From: an uncultured Alphaproteobacteria bacterium | GTDB taxonomy: Bacteria > Pseudomonadota > Alphaproteobacteria > SHVP01 | Length of the DNA: 33,798 nt | Direction: 5' to 3' | Assembly (NCBI GenBank): GCA_938023835.1 | Contig: CALJDF010000078.1 | Location: 1-33,798 of the forward strand | Shown: positions 26,947-33,663 of the stretch, piece after piece | Numbering within the stretch: the first letter of the stretch is position 1 | Layout: each line of letters begins with the position of its first letter | The notes under the pieces: model-generated | Database searches by the model: none | Told to the model about the DNA's origin: nothing | The model's input: the letters and a program-made list of their open reading frames with translations, nothing else | Program-made: the position numbers and the translations under genes

Positions 26947-27711
26947 ATGACCAAACCCCTTGACGGTAAGACGGCATTGGTAACCGGCGGTGGCGGCCCC
27001 GCCATGGGCAGCGCGCATTGCCTTGCGCTGGCCGCGAAAGGCGCGCACGTGATCGTGCAAGACATGCGCGAGGACCACGCCGCGGCCGTCGTCACCGACA
27101 TCCATGCCCATGGCGGGTCGGCCGAACCGATGGCTGGCGACATCACCGAGCTGGACCCGTTCTTGGTGAGCTTGAACGAAGTGATCTCGTCGACCGGCGG
27201 CATCGATATCTTGGTGAACCACGCCGGGATCAGCGGGCTGTCGACGCCGCTGGCCGACATCGACCAGGACTTTTTCGATCGGATGATGAACGTGCATGTG
27301 AAGGGCTCGTTCTTCATCACCCAAGCGGTCGTGCCCGAGATGAAGGCCAAGGGCTACGGCAAGATCATCAACATTGCCTCGGAGTTTTGTTTGTACGGCA
27401 GCCCCTTGGCCTCGCATTACACGGCCGCCAAGTCGGCCTTGCTGGGCCTGACCAAATCCTGGGCGCGCGAGCTGGCTTCGTTCGGCATTCGGGTGAACGC
27501 GGTGGCGCCGAGCCTGATGGAAAGCGAACTGACGCGCGCCAGCGTGGGCGGTGCATTACTGAAGGACCAAGGCAAGGCCGCGCCGTTCGGGCGGCTGGCG
27601 GTGCCCGACGACATCGCGGGCGTGGTGGCGTTCCTGGCCGGACCGGAGAGTGACTTTATTTCGGGCCAAACGATCAGCCCCAACGGCGGCAATACGATCG
27701 TCGGCATCTGA
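26947..27711 (+). CDS. Short-chain dehydrogenase/reductase (SDR), classical type
   Basis: A 254-residue NAD(P)-dependent dehydrogenase. The cofactor loop is ALVTGGGGPAMGSAHCLALA, a variant with an extra Gly and Pro compared with TGxxxGxG. The family's NNAG reads NHAG (ILVNHAGISG). Catalytic Ser145 (INIASEF), Tyr158 and Lys162 (SHYTAAKSALLGL) are present, and the C-terminus has ISGQTISPNGGNTIVGI. Asp in VIVQDMRED after the second strand suggests NAD over NADP. It lies between FAD paralogs 2 and 3, 11 nt ahead of the latter, so it probably oxidises an alcohol or reduces a ketone in the same pathway. The Shine-Dalgarno is weak. The substrate cannot be assigned. Confidence 0.88.
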   Translation: MTKPLDGKTALVTGGGGPAMGSAHCLALAAKGAHVIVQDMREDHAAAVVTDIHAHGGSAEPMAGDITELDPFLVSLNEVISSTGGIDILVNHAGISGLSTPLADIDQDFFDRMMNVHVKGSFFITQAVVPEMKAKGYGKIINIASEFCLYGSPLASHYTAAKSALLGLTKSWARELASFGIRVNAVAPSLMESELTRASVGGALLKDQGKAAPFGRLAVPDDIAGVVAFLAGPESDFISGQTISPNGGNTIVGI

Positions 27712-27722
27712 GGGCACGCTAT

Positions 27723-29129
27723 ATGACGCATGTGGTGATCATCGGCGCCGGGATGGCCGGGCTGCCGTGCGCGATCCGCGCAGCCGATGCCGGGGCGCAG
27801 GTGACGTTGGTCGAGGCGGCCGATGATGTCGGCGGCAAGCTGCCGCGCTCGTCGGGACAGATCTCGGCGGCCGGGACGCGGCTGCAGGCCGAGAAACGCA
27901 TCGTCGATTCGCCCGACGATCATTTCACCGACGTGATGCGCATCTGCCATGAGACCGCCGATCCGGACATCGTGCGCCTCGCGGTGGACCATGCCGCCGC
28001 CACGGTGGATTGGCTTCAGGACATCGGCGTGCCGTTTCCGCCCGACCATCCGATGATCAGCTACAACCACGACGTCTATCGGGCGCGGCGCTATCAGTGG
28101 CCGGTCGAGAAGGGCCGATCGATCCTGGCGGCGTTGCGCCCGTTGTTAGACGCGCATGTCCGCGCGGGGCGGATCGACCTGCGGCTTAAGACCGCGATGA
28201 CCGCGATCGAGCGGAACGCCGGCGGCGCAGTGACCGCGATCACGGTGCGCGGGCCGGGGGATGACGACACGTCGCTGCGAGCCGATGCCTTCGTGCTGAC
28301 CTGCGGCGGCTATACCAACGACCCCGCGTTGTTTCGCGAACTGACGCCGGACAAACCGGTATTCGCCGCGCGCCTTCCGATCTCGAGCGGCAAGGCGTTG
28401 CGCGTAGTGCAAGGCGCCGGGCTGCAGGTCGACGGCGGCGATCACTACATGGGGATGCTGGGCGGGGTGTTGATGGACCCGGACGATCCCTTGTCGGTGA
28501 CGTTTGCGCTCAACACCGTGCCGCAAGACCGCCCGCCGTGGGAGATCTGGGTCAACACCTCGGGCGAACGCTTCACCCGTGAAGACCACCCCAGTGCGAC
28601 GCATCGCGAACATGCCGTGAATGCGCAAGACAACCTCACGTTTTTCATCGTGTTCGACGAAGGCATCCGACAAAACGCGCCGCCGATCACGGGCACCAAA
28701 GAGGCCGCGCTCAAGCAACTCATAGAGGCCAATCCGAGCACCATGCAAGGCGACACCATCGCGGAACTCGCGCAAAAGATGGACGTTGCCGCCGATCGCC
28801 TGGCCAACACGATCGACCATTACAACCAGGTGGTGGCGATGGGCCATGACATCGCGTTCGGCCGCGAAAGCCTGCCGCGCGCCATCGATACCCCGCCCTA
28901 CTACGCCATCCAGTCCGTCGCGTTTGCCATGCCAAGCCCGGCCGGCGTCGCGGTCGATGCCGACTTGCACGCCCTGGACACCGAGGGGCGCGCGGTCCCC
29001 AACCTTTATGCGGCGGGCGAGTTCATCGGCAACACCCGCGTGATGGGCAACGCCTACGTCTCCGGCATGGGCGTCGGCCCCACGGTGACGTTTGGGCGGC
29101 TGCTGGGCGAGCGGCTGGGCCCTTCGTGA
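27723..29129 (+). CDS. FAD-dependent oxidoreductase, FAD_binding_2 family, paralog 3
   Basis: A 468-residue third paralog. It opens with THVVIIGAGMAGLPCAIRAADAGAQVTLVEA and carries SSGQISAAGTRLQAEKRIVD, PPWEIWVNTSGERFTRED, VFDEGIRQNAPPI, PPYYAIQSVAFAMPSPAGV and LYAAGEFIGNTRVMGNAYVSG. GGK replaces GGT after the second FAD-binding loop. Like the other two it lacks the fumarate reductase His. The SDR stop overlaps its Shine-Dalgarno (TGAGGG), so the two are coupled. Its last codons and TGA stop lie inside an interspersed repeat that begins at 29121, so the original C-terminus may have been replaced by the repeat; the core fold is complete. Confidence 0.85.
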   Translation: MTHVVIIGAGMAGLPCAIRAADAGAQVTLVEAADDVGGKLPRSSGQISAAGTRLQAEKRIVDSPDDHFTDVMRICHETADPDIVRLAVDHAAATVDWLQDIGVPFPPDHPMISYNHDVYRARRYQWPVEKGRSILAALRPLLDAHVRAGRIDLRLKTAMTAIERNAGGAVTAITVRGPGDDDTSLRADAFVLTCGGYTNDPALFRELTPDKPVFAARLPISSGKALRVVQGAGLQVDGGDHYMGMLGGVLMDPDDPLSVTFALNTVPQDRPPWEIWVNTSGERFTREDHPSATHREHAVNAQDNLTFFIVFDEGIRQNAPPITGTKEAALKQLIEANPSTMQGDTIAELAQKMDVAADRLANTIDHYNQVVAMGHDIAFGRESLPRAIDTPPYYAIQSVAFAMPSPAGVAVDADLHALDTEGRAVPNLYAAGEFIGNTRVMGNAYVSGMGVGPTVTFGRLLGERLGPS

Positions 29130-29160
29130 CGCGCCGCTTCGCGGCGCTCCTCAGGATGAC
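29121..29160. repeat. Interspersed palindromic repeat, copy A
   Basis: CCTTCGTGACGC, then the perfect hairpin GCGCCGC-TTC-GCGGCGC (29131-29147), then TCCTCAGGATGAC. The same end sequences flank a different hairpin in copy D at 32648-32690. This matches a repeat type widespread between genes of Alphaproteobacteria (TCATCCTGAGGAGC ... GTCTCGAAGG). Its first nine bases are the last codons and stop of FAD paralog 3. Confidence 0.75.
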
Positions 29161-29186
29161 GGTTCTTCTATTCTCGACCCCTTGCT

Positions 29187-29241
29187 CTTCGACGATCTAA
29201 CGCGCACGACTTTTCACCGTTCAACACTCGTCGTCCTGAGC
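29187..29241. repeat. Direct repeat unit 1 (about 54 bp)
   Basis: CTTCGACGATCTAACGCGCACGACTTTTCACC... ending TCGTCCTGAGC. It recurs with a few changes 81 bp downstream. The end of the unit, CCTGAGC, resembles the core of the nearby interspersed repeat. No open frame or motif explains it. Confidence 0.7.
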
Positions 29242-29267
29242 GGTTCTGCCTTTCTCTACTGGCTGAT

Positions 29268-29321
29268 CTTCGACGATCTAACACGCACAACTTTTCACCA
29301 TTCACACCCGGCATCCTGAGC
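29268..29321. repeat. Direct repeat unit 2 (about 54 bp)
   Basis: Second copy of the unit at 29187: CTTCGACGATCTAACACGCACAACTTTTCACCATTC... ending GCATCCTGAGC. Both copies include the run CTTTTCACC. The divergence suggests an old duplication. Confidence 0.7.
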
Positions 29322-29380
29322 CGTGCTGATCGGGCCGTAGGCGCGAGCAGTACGAGACGAAGGGCGCTCCTCAGGATGAC
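29312..29380. repeat. Interspersed palindromic repeat, copy C
   Basis: CATCCTGAG at 29312-29320 is the exact reverse complement of CTCAGGATG at 29370-29378, enclosing GAGACGAAGGGCGCTCC. It is a diverged and rearranged member of the family of copies A and D, and its left arm overlaps the end of direct repeat unit 2. Confidence 0.65.
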
Positions 29381-29419
29381 GGGTTCGAATAATGCACCTA
29401 GCCCCGCCATAGCGCTGGG

Positions 29420-29551
29420 ATGGGTGGATGGGTTTACATTCTCGAATGCCGTGACGGCAGCTATTACGCGGGCAGCACGTCACGCGACGTCGAGGCGCGT
29501 GTGGGTGACCATAATAGCGGCGCGTTTGATGGCTAAACCGCGCGGCGGCGA
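29420..29551 (+). pseudogene. Remnant of a GIY-YIG endonuclease-like gene (UPF0213 type)
   Basis: A frame too short for the ORF track begins at ATG 29420 and reads MGGWVYILECRDGSYYAGST, then SRDVEARVGDHNSGAFDG, the N-terminal half of a small single-domain GIY-YIG protein (VYIL, YYAGS, Arg, HN). It is broken by TAA at 29534-29536, exactly where the family has Tyr in GYTARRR; the reading resumes with TARRR and then loses similarity before the polA 3' end at 29600. So it has both a nonsense change and a missing C-terminal half. Intact members are small proteins of about 90 residues with poorly known function. A short residual peptide could still be made. Confidence 0.7.
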
Positions 29552-29599
29552 TCCGCCAAAGCAACCACGCCAAACGGCCACTTGCGCCGGGCTACATTC

Positions 29600-32398
29600 C
29601 TAATGCGCCTCATCCCAGTTCTGGCCCGTGCCCGCCTCCACCACCAGCGGCACCGTGAGGTTTACTGCTAGCGCCGCGTTTTCCATGGTGGTTTTGACCA
29701 GGGCTTTGGTGTCGTCGGCTTGGGCTTTGGGGACTTCGAAGACCAGCTCATCATGCACTTGGAGGAGCATTTTGGCGCCCAAGCCGACATCGGCCAGTGC
29801 GCCGGGGAGAACGATCATCGCGCGTTTGATGATGTCGGCGGCGGCGCCTTGTAAGGGGGCGTTGATGGCTTGGCGTTCCGCGAAGGCGCGGTGGGCGCCG
29901 TTTTTGTCGGCGATGGCCGGCAAGTGAATGCGGCGGCCGAACAGGGTTTTGACGTAGCCGTGGGCGCGGCAGAATTCTTTTTGTTCGTCCATGTAGCCGC
30001 GGATGCCAGGGAAGCGGTCGAAATAGGCCGCGATGTAATCGCGTGCGTCGGCTTGCGGGATCTTGAGTTGCCGGGCAAGGCCGAAAGCGGAGATGCCGTA
30101 GATGATGCCGAAGTTGATCGCCTTGGCGCGGCGGCGCACGGACGGGTCCATGCCTTCCACCGGGACCTCGAAGACCTCGCTTGCTGTCATCGCGTGGATG
30201 TCGATGCCCTCTTTGAAGGCTTTGTCGAGTTGCGGGATGTCGGCCATGTGGGCGAGCAGGCGCAATTCGATCTGCGAGTAATCGGCCGACAGCAGCACGT
30301 GGCCCTTGGCGGGCACGAAGGCTTGGCGGATCTTGCGGCCCTCTTCGGTGCGGATCGGGATGTTTTGCAGGTTGGGATCGTTGGACGACAGCCGGCCGGT
30401 GTTGGCCACGGCCATGTCGTAGGTGGTGTGGATGCGGCCGGTTTCGGGATTGATCTCGTTCGGGAGTTTGTCGGTATAGGTGTTCTTGAGTTTGGAGAGC
30501 TGACGCCAATCCAACACCTTGTCAGCCAGTTCGATCCCCTGCCCGCCTAAATATTCCAGCACGTCGGCGCCGGTACCCCAGGCGCCGCCCTTACCTTTTT
30601 TGCCGCCTTCGAGGCCCATGTCGTCGAACAGGATCTCGCCCAGTTGTTTGGGCGAGCCCACGTTGAATTCGGTCCCTGCGAGTTTGTGGATCTCGGTCTC
30701 CAGGCTGCCGAGGCGGCCTTCGAAGTCTTTCGACATCGCGCGCAAGGTTTTGGGGTCGGCGATGATGCCGGTGCGCTCCATATCCGCCAGCACCGGGATG
30801 AGCGGGCGGTCGAGCGTTTCGTACACCGCGACGACGCGGCTTTCGACGAGGCGGGGTTTCAGTTTGGCGTGCAGGCGCAGCGCGGTGTCGGCCTCTTCGC
30901 CCGCGAACGCGCTGGCTTGGTCGAGCGCGATCTCGACAAAGGTGACGGCTGATTTGCCTGTGCCGAGCAGGGATTTGAGCTCGGTCACCGGGCGGTCGAG
31001 ATATTCGGGCGCGATGCGGGAAAGATCATGCGCGTGCAAGCCGCCCTCGAGGGCGTAGGACAGCACCATGGTGTCGTCGACGGGCCCGAGCGCGATGCCG
31101 TAGCGGCCCAGCGTAAGGGTGGCGCGCTTGATGTCGTGGCCGATCTTGAGGACAGCGGCGTTTTCGAGCACCGGTTTCAGGAAGGCCAGCACCTCGTCGC
31201 GCGGCAGGCCCGGTCCCTCGGCGGCGGGGCCGTCGAGCAAATCGCGCTGGCCGTCGTCGGTGTTGGCAAGCGGTACCCAGGCGGCGTGGCCGGGATCGAC
31301 GCACAAGCCGATGCCGACCAGGGGATCGCGCACGGGGCGGCCCGCGGCGGTGTGGGTGACAAGCGCGAGATGGCCGCGTGCGGTGGCGAGGTCGGCGAGC
31401 TTTTGCAAGGCGGCCGCATCGGTGACGACGGTGTAGGCTGCCTGATCGGGCACGGCGGTGGCGGCGGGTGCGGGCGCGACCGCGCCATCGATGCCGAACT
31501 TGACGCGCACGCGCTTGGCGATGGCGGTGAATTCCATATCGTCGAGGAATGCGAGCAACGCATCGACATCGGGCGGCCTGAAGGTGAAGTCATCGAGTGC
31601 GTGATCGACGGCGCAGTCTTCGCGCAAGGTCACGAGATCGCGCGACAGGCGCGCTTGATCGGCAAACTCGATGAGGTTTTCGCGACGCTTGTTTTGTTTG
31701 ATCTCGGGCGCGCGTTCCAGGAGCGTATCGAGGTCGCCGTATTCGTTGATCAAGAGCGCGGCGGTTTTGATGCCGATGCCGGGCACGCCGGGGACGTTGT
31801 CGACCGAATCGCCGGCTAAGGATTGGACGTCGATCACACGCTCCGGGCCGACGCCGAATTTTTCCTGCACTTCGTCGGGGCCGATGGTGCGGGATTTCAT
31901 CGGGTCGTACATGGTGATGTGGCCGCCGACGAGCTGCATGAGGTCTTTGTCGGAGGACACGATCACCACTTCGTCGCCGTGTTCGCAGGCGACGCGCACG
32001 TAGGTCGCGATTATGTCATCGGCCTCGAAGCCTTCTTCTTCGACGACGGGGACGTTGAAGGCGCGTGTCGCCTCGCGGATATAGGCGAATTGCGGCGCGA
32101 GATCGTCGGGGGTTTCGTCGCGGTTGGCTTTGTAGTCTTCGAAGATCTCGTTGCGAAAGGATTCAGATCCCTTGTCGAAGACGACGGCGATGTGCGTGCC
32201 CTCGCCCGAGACGAAATGATCCTCCAATAGCTTATTCAGCATGTTGGCAAAACCAACAACGGCGCCCACGGGCAGCTTGTCGCGCTTGCGGGTGAGGGGC
32301 GGGAGCGCGTGGTAGGCGCGGAAAATATAGCCCGAGCCGTCGATCAAATAGACGCGGCGGCGGGCGTTGGATTTGGATTTCTTGGCGGCTGTGGGCAT
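29600..32398 (-). CDS. polA: DNA polymerase I, proofreading site apparently lost
   Basis: Pol I removes RNA primers and fills gaps in replication and excision repair. The 932-residue protein has an intact 5' nuclease domain (YLIDGSGYIFRAYHAL, GFEADDIIATY, SSDKDLMQLV, GDSVDNVPGVPGIG) and intact polymerase motifs A (SADYSQIELRLLAHM), B (RRRAKAINFGIIYGISAFG) and C (LLQVHDELVFE). In the 3'-5' exonuclease domain the DTE of Exo I reads VTH (near residue 346), the Asp of Exo II reads Ala (GHDIKRATL), and the Tyr of Exo III reads Phe, although its Asp remains. Proofreading is therefore probably absent. ATG 32398 (MPTAAKKSKSNARRRVYL) is preferred over the track's 32458. Confidence 0.96.
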   Translation of the reverse strand: MPTAAKKSKSNARRRVYLIDGSGYIFRAYHALPPLTRKRDKLPVGAVVGFANMLNKLLEDHFVSGEGTHIAVVFDKGSESFRNEIFEDYKANRDETPDDLAPQFAYIREATRAFNVPVVEEEGFEADDIIATYVRVACEHGDEVVIVSSDKDLMQLVGGHITMYDPMKSRTIGPDEVQEKFGVGPERVIDVQSLAGDSVDNVPGVPGIGIKTAALLINEYGDLDTLLERAPEIKQNKRRENLIEFADQARLSRDLVTLREDCAVDHALDDFTFRPPDVDALLAFLDDMEFTAIAKRVRVKFGIDGAVAPAPAATAVPDQAAYTVVTDAAALQKLADLATARGHLALVTHTAAGRPVRDPLVGIGLCVDPGHAAWVPLANTDDGQRDLLDGPAAEGPGLPRDEVLAFLKPVLENAAVLKIGHDIKRATLTLGRYGIALGPVDDTMVLSYALEGGLHAHDLSRIAPEYLDRPVTELKSLLGTGKSAVTFVEIALDQASAFAGEEADTALRLHAKLKPRLVESRVVAVYETLDRPLIPVLADMERTGIIADPKTLRAMSKDFEGRLGSLETEIHKLAGTEFNVGSPKQLGEILFDDMGLEGGKKGKGGAWGTGADVLEYLGGQGIELADKVLDWRQLSKLKNTYTDKLPNEINPETGRIHTTYDMAVANTGRLSSNDPNLQNIPIRTEEGRKIRQAFVPAKGHVLLSADYSQIELRLLAHMADIPQLDKAFKEGIDIHAMTASEVFEVPVEGMDPSVRRRAKAINFGIIYGISAFGLARQLKIPQADARDYIAAYFDRFPGIRGYMDEQKEFCRAHGYVKTLFGRRIHLPAIADKNGAHRAFAERQAINAPLQGAAADIIKRAMIVLPGALADVGLGAKMLLQVHDELVFEVPKAQADDTKALVKTTMENAALAVNLTVPLVVEAGTGQNWDEAH

Positions 32399-32520
32399 GG
32401 CGGCATCTTGCCACGCGCGCGCCGACGCTGGCACCCGGCGGGGGGCGGTTATCCACAAGTTTGCTGTTGCGCGGCTGCTTCCTTCAGCCGTTCATTTTTT
32501 TGGATGGGCAGGAAACGCCT

Positions 32521-32625
32521 TCTCCCCCTTCCCGAGGGGGAGGTTCGGAGGGGGTCGTTGGCAAAGCTGCGTTTGTTGGCGCAAACCCCCTCCTCGATCC
32601 TACCCCCGCGGGCAGGGGGAGGAGG
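32521..32625. repeat. Large imperfect palindromic intergenic repeat upstream of polA
   Basis: Left arm TCTCCCCCTTCCCGAGGGGG plus AGGTTCGGAGGGGGTC and right arm ACCCCCTCCTCGATCC plus TACCCCCGCGGGCAGGGGG pair over about 40 nt each, around a central CGTTGGCAAAGCTGCG region; each arm also folds alone. This kind of element recurs in many alphaproteobacterial genomes. With copy D of the other repeat it fills the 316-nt gap between polA and the zinc-finger gene, in which I see no gene. The polA promoter must lie within 32399-32520 or beyond the repeat. Confidence 0.75.
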
Positions 32626-32647
32626 CATGGTTGGCGCGCGCAAACAT

Positions 32648-32690
32648 GCCCCTTCGAGACGCGGCCAAGGGGCCGCTCCTCAGGATGACG
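32648..32690. repeat. Interspersed palindromic repeat, copy D
   Basis: CCCCTTCGAGACGC, hairpin GCGGCC-AAGG-GGCCGC (32661-32676), TCCTCAGGATGACG. This is the best-preserved copy; ends match copy A while the central hairpin differs in sequence but not in shape. Confidence 0.8.
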
Positions 32691-32714
32691 CTGTAGGAGG
32701 TTGGGTGTTTGGGT

Positions 32715-32897
32715 CTAGGCCGCGCCGGCGGAGGGTGGGCCTTTGACGAAACGTTTGTCGCAATAGGGGCAGTCGATCCAGCCGTCTTTGGTGAGGTTGA
32801 GGTAGACCATGGGATGGCCCAGTTCGCCGCCGTCACAGCGAACGGTTTCTGTCTCGACGTAGACCGTTTCCGGTGCGTCGGTTTGGGGGGTCGGCAT
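32715..32897 (-). CDS. Small zinc-finger protein, zf-CHCC (NDUFS6-like) family
   Basis: A 60-residue protein with the metal pattern Cys-x5-7-His ... Cys-x2-Cys: VRCDGGELGHPMVYLNL followed by WIDCPYCDKRFV. This is the zf-CHCC domain of mitochondrial NDUFS6, and free-standing copies like this are usual in Alphaproteobacteria; their function is not established, with a link to complex I only suggested by homology. ATG 32897 gives MPTPQTDAPETVYVETETV, typical for the family; the track's start at 32981 adds basic unconserved residues. A candidate promoter lies upstream. Confidence 0.88.
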   Translation of the reverse strand: MPTPQTDAPETVYVETETVRCDGGELGHPMVYLNLTKDGWIDCPYCDKRFVKGPPSAGAA

Positions 32898-32953
32898 CGG
32901 TGGGGAGGCCCTCTTTGCACGCGATCTCGTGACGCCCGCGCGCCACGACAGGA

Positions 32954-32981
32954 ATGATAGGCGATTGCGCTTTGCGTGCAA
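32954..32981 (-). promoter_or_regulatory. Candidate promoter of the zinc-finger gene
   Basis: On the minus strand TTGCAC (32981-32976) and TATCAT (32959-32954) are 16 nt apart, about 57 nt before the start codon. The -10 hexamer is good, the -35 partial. Confidence 0.35.
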
Positions 32982-33004
32982 CTAGCGTGATGCGCGGCGC
33001 GGCA

Positions 33005-33034
33005 TTGAACCCTGGGGGGCCGCTCCCGTAGGGT
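33005..33034 (+). promoter_or_regulatory. Candidate promoter of the enoyl-CoA hydratase gene
   Basis: TTGAAC (33005-33010) and TAGGGT (33029-33034) are 18 nt apart, 33 nt upstream of the ATG at 33068. The -10 is weak, so this is tentative. Confidence 0.25.
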
Positions 33035-33067
33035 GGCCGTCTTGATGGTCCGCAGAAGGAAACGCCC

Positions 33068-33277
33068 ATGACGTTGATCCGGCTTGATCGCACCGACGGG
33101 GCTGCGGTGCTGACGCTCGACCGGCCGCCCGTGAATGCGATGAACCTTGCCTTGCTGGGCGACCTAGCGGCCGTGGCGGCCGAGGTGGCCGCCGATCCGC
33201 CGCCGCGCGGGCTGGTTGTGACCGGGGCCAACGGGGTGTTTTCGGCGGGCGCCGACATCAAGGAAGCGCCGGGCTAC
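33068..33277 (+). CDS. Enoyl-CoA hydratase/isomerase family protein, N-terminal fragment
   Basis: The first ~70 residues, with VLTLDRPPVNAMNLALL, LVVTGANGVFSAGADIKEAPGY, are the crotonase-fold N-terminus. The VFSAGADIKE segment supplies part of the oxyanion hole that binds the acyl-CoA thioester carbonyl. The ATG has AAGGAA upstream. The second oxyanion segment (usually NGxAxGGG) and all later parts are missing, because at about codon 70 the frame runs into an unrelated protein. Enzymes of this family act in fatty-acid beta-oxidation and related acyl-CoA chemistry; the substrate here cannot be told. The gene is most likely whole in the source genome. Confidence 0.85.
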
Positions 33278-33634
33278 GACGCCGATCACGCGATGGTCCC
33301 TCACGGAACATCGGTCATCGTCCACACACCAGCCGTCTGCCGCTTCACCGCCCCATCCGCTCCCGAACGCCACCTGCAGGCAGCAGCAGCTCTGGGAGCC
33401 GACATTTCCGGAGCATCTCCCGATGAGGCCGGAGAAGTTCTTGCCGGACGAGTCCTGCACTTCATGCGTGAGATGGAACAGCCGATGGGCATCTCCGAAT
33501 TCGGCTACACCGAAGCCGACGTCCCCCGCCTCGTCGACGGCACTCTGGTCCAGGCCCGCCTGCTGAAACTCTCCCCCATCGAAACCGGCCCGGAAGAACT
33601 CGCCGACCTGTTCCGCAATTCGTTGAACCTGTAG
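33278..33634 (+). CDS. Hydroxyacid-oxoacid transhydrogenase, C-terminal fragment of foreign origin
   Basis: Residues after the junction, VPHGTSVIVHTPAVCRFTAP, PERHLQAAAALGAD, GISEFGYTEADVPRLVDGTL and the end EELADLFRNSLNL, match the C-terminal ~110 residues of the iron-containing alcohol dehydrogenase family, ADHFE1/HOT type, which couples oxidation of 4-hydroxybutyrate to reduction of 2-oxoglutarate. The N-terminal three quarters, with the NAD and most metal sites, are absent. Codons such as GGA, TCC and CCA are favoured here in a way not seen in the neighbouring gene. It is joined in frame to the hydratase fragment by chance or microhomology, so the 188-codon ORF is a chimera and not a real gene. 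Confidence 0.85.
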   Translation, partial: DADHAMVPHGTSVIVHTPAVCRFTAPSAPERHLQAAAALGADISGASPDEAGEVLAGRVLHFMREMEQPMGISEFGYTEADVPRLVDGTLVQARLLKLSPIETGPEELADLFRNSLNL

Positions 33635-33663
33635 ACCGGGTACCGGCCAGCCCGATTCCGTGC

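Noticed and set aside
23230-27417. A 1395-codon open frame on the minus strand
   Set aside because: It runs antisense to motB, two FAD genes and the SDR, all with clear families and ribosome sites. Its translation is rich in His, Arg, Gly and Val without known motifs, as expected for a complementary frame of GC-rich codons.
29121-29390. CRISPR array from the repeated units near 29.2 kb
   Set aside because: Only two diverged 54-bp units at 81-bp spacing, with no regular spacers and no cas genes; they fit intergenic repeats.
33068-33634. A genuine novel fusion enzyme of hydratase and transhydrogenase
   Set aside because: Both domains are truncated through their active-site regions, and the flanking desaturase fragment also changes at the same place, which points to a chimeric join.
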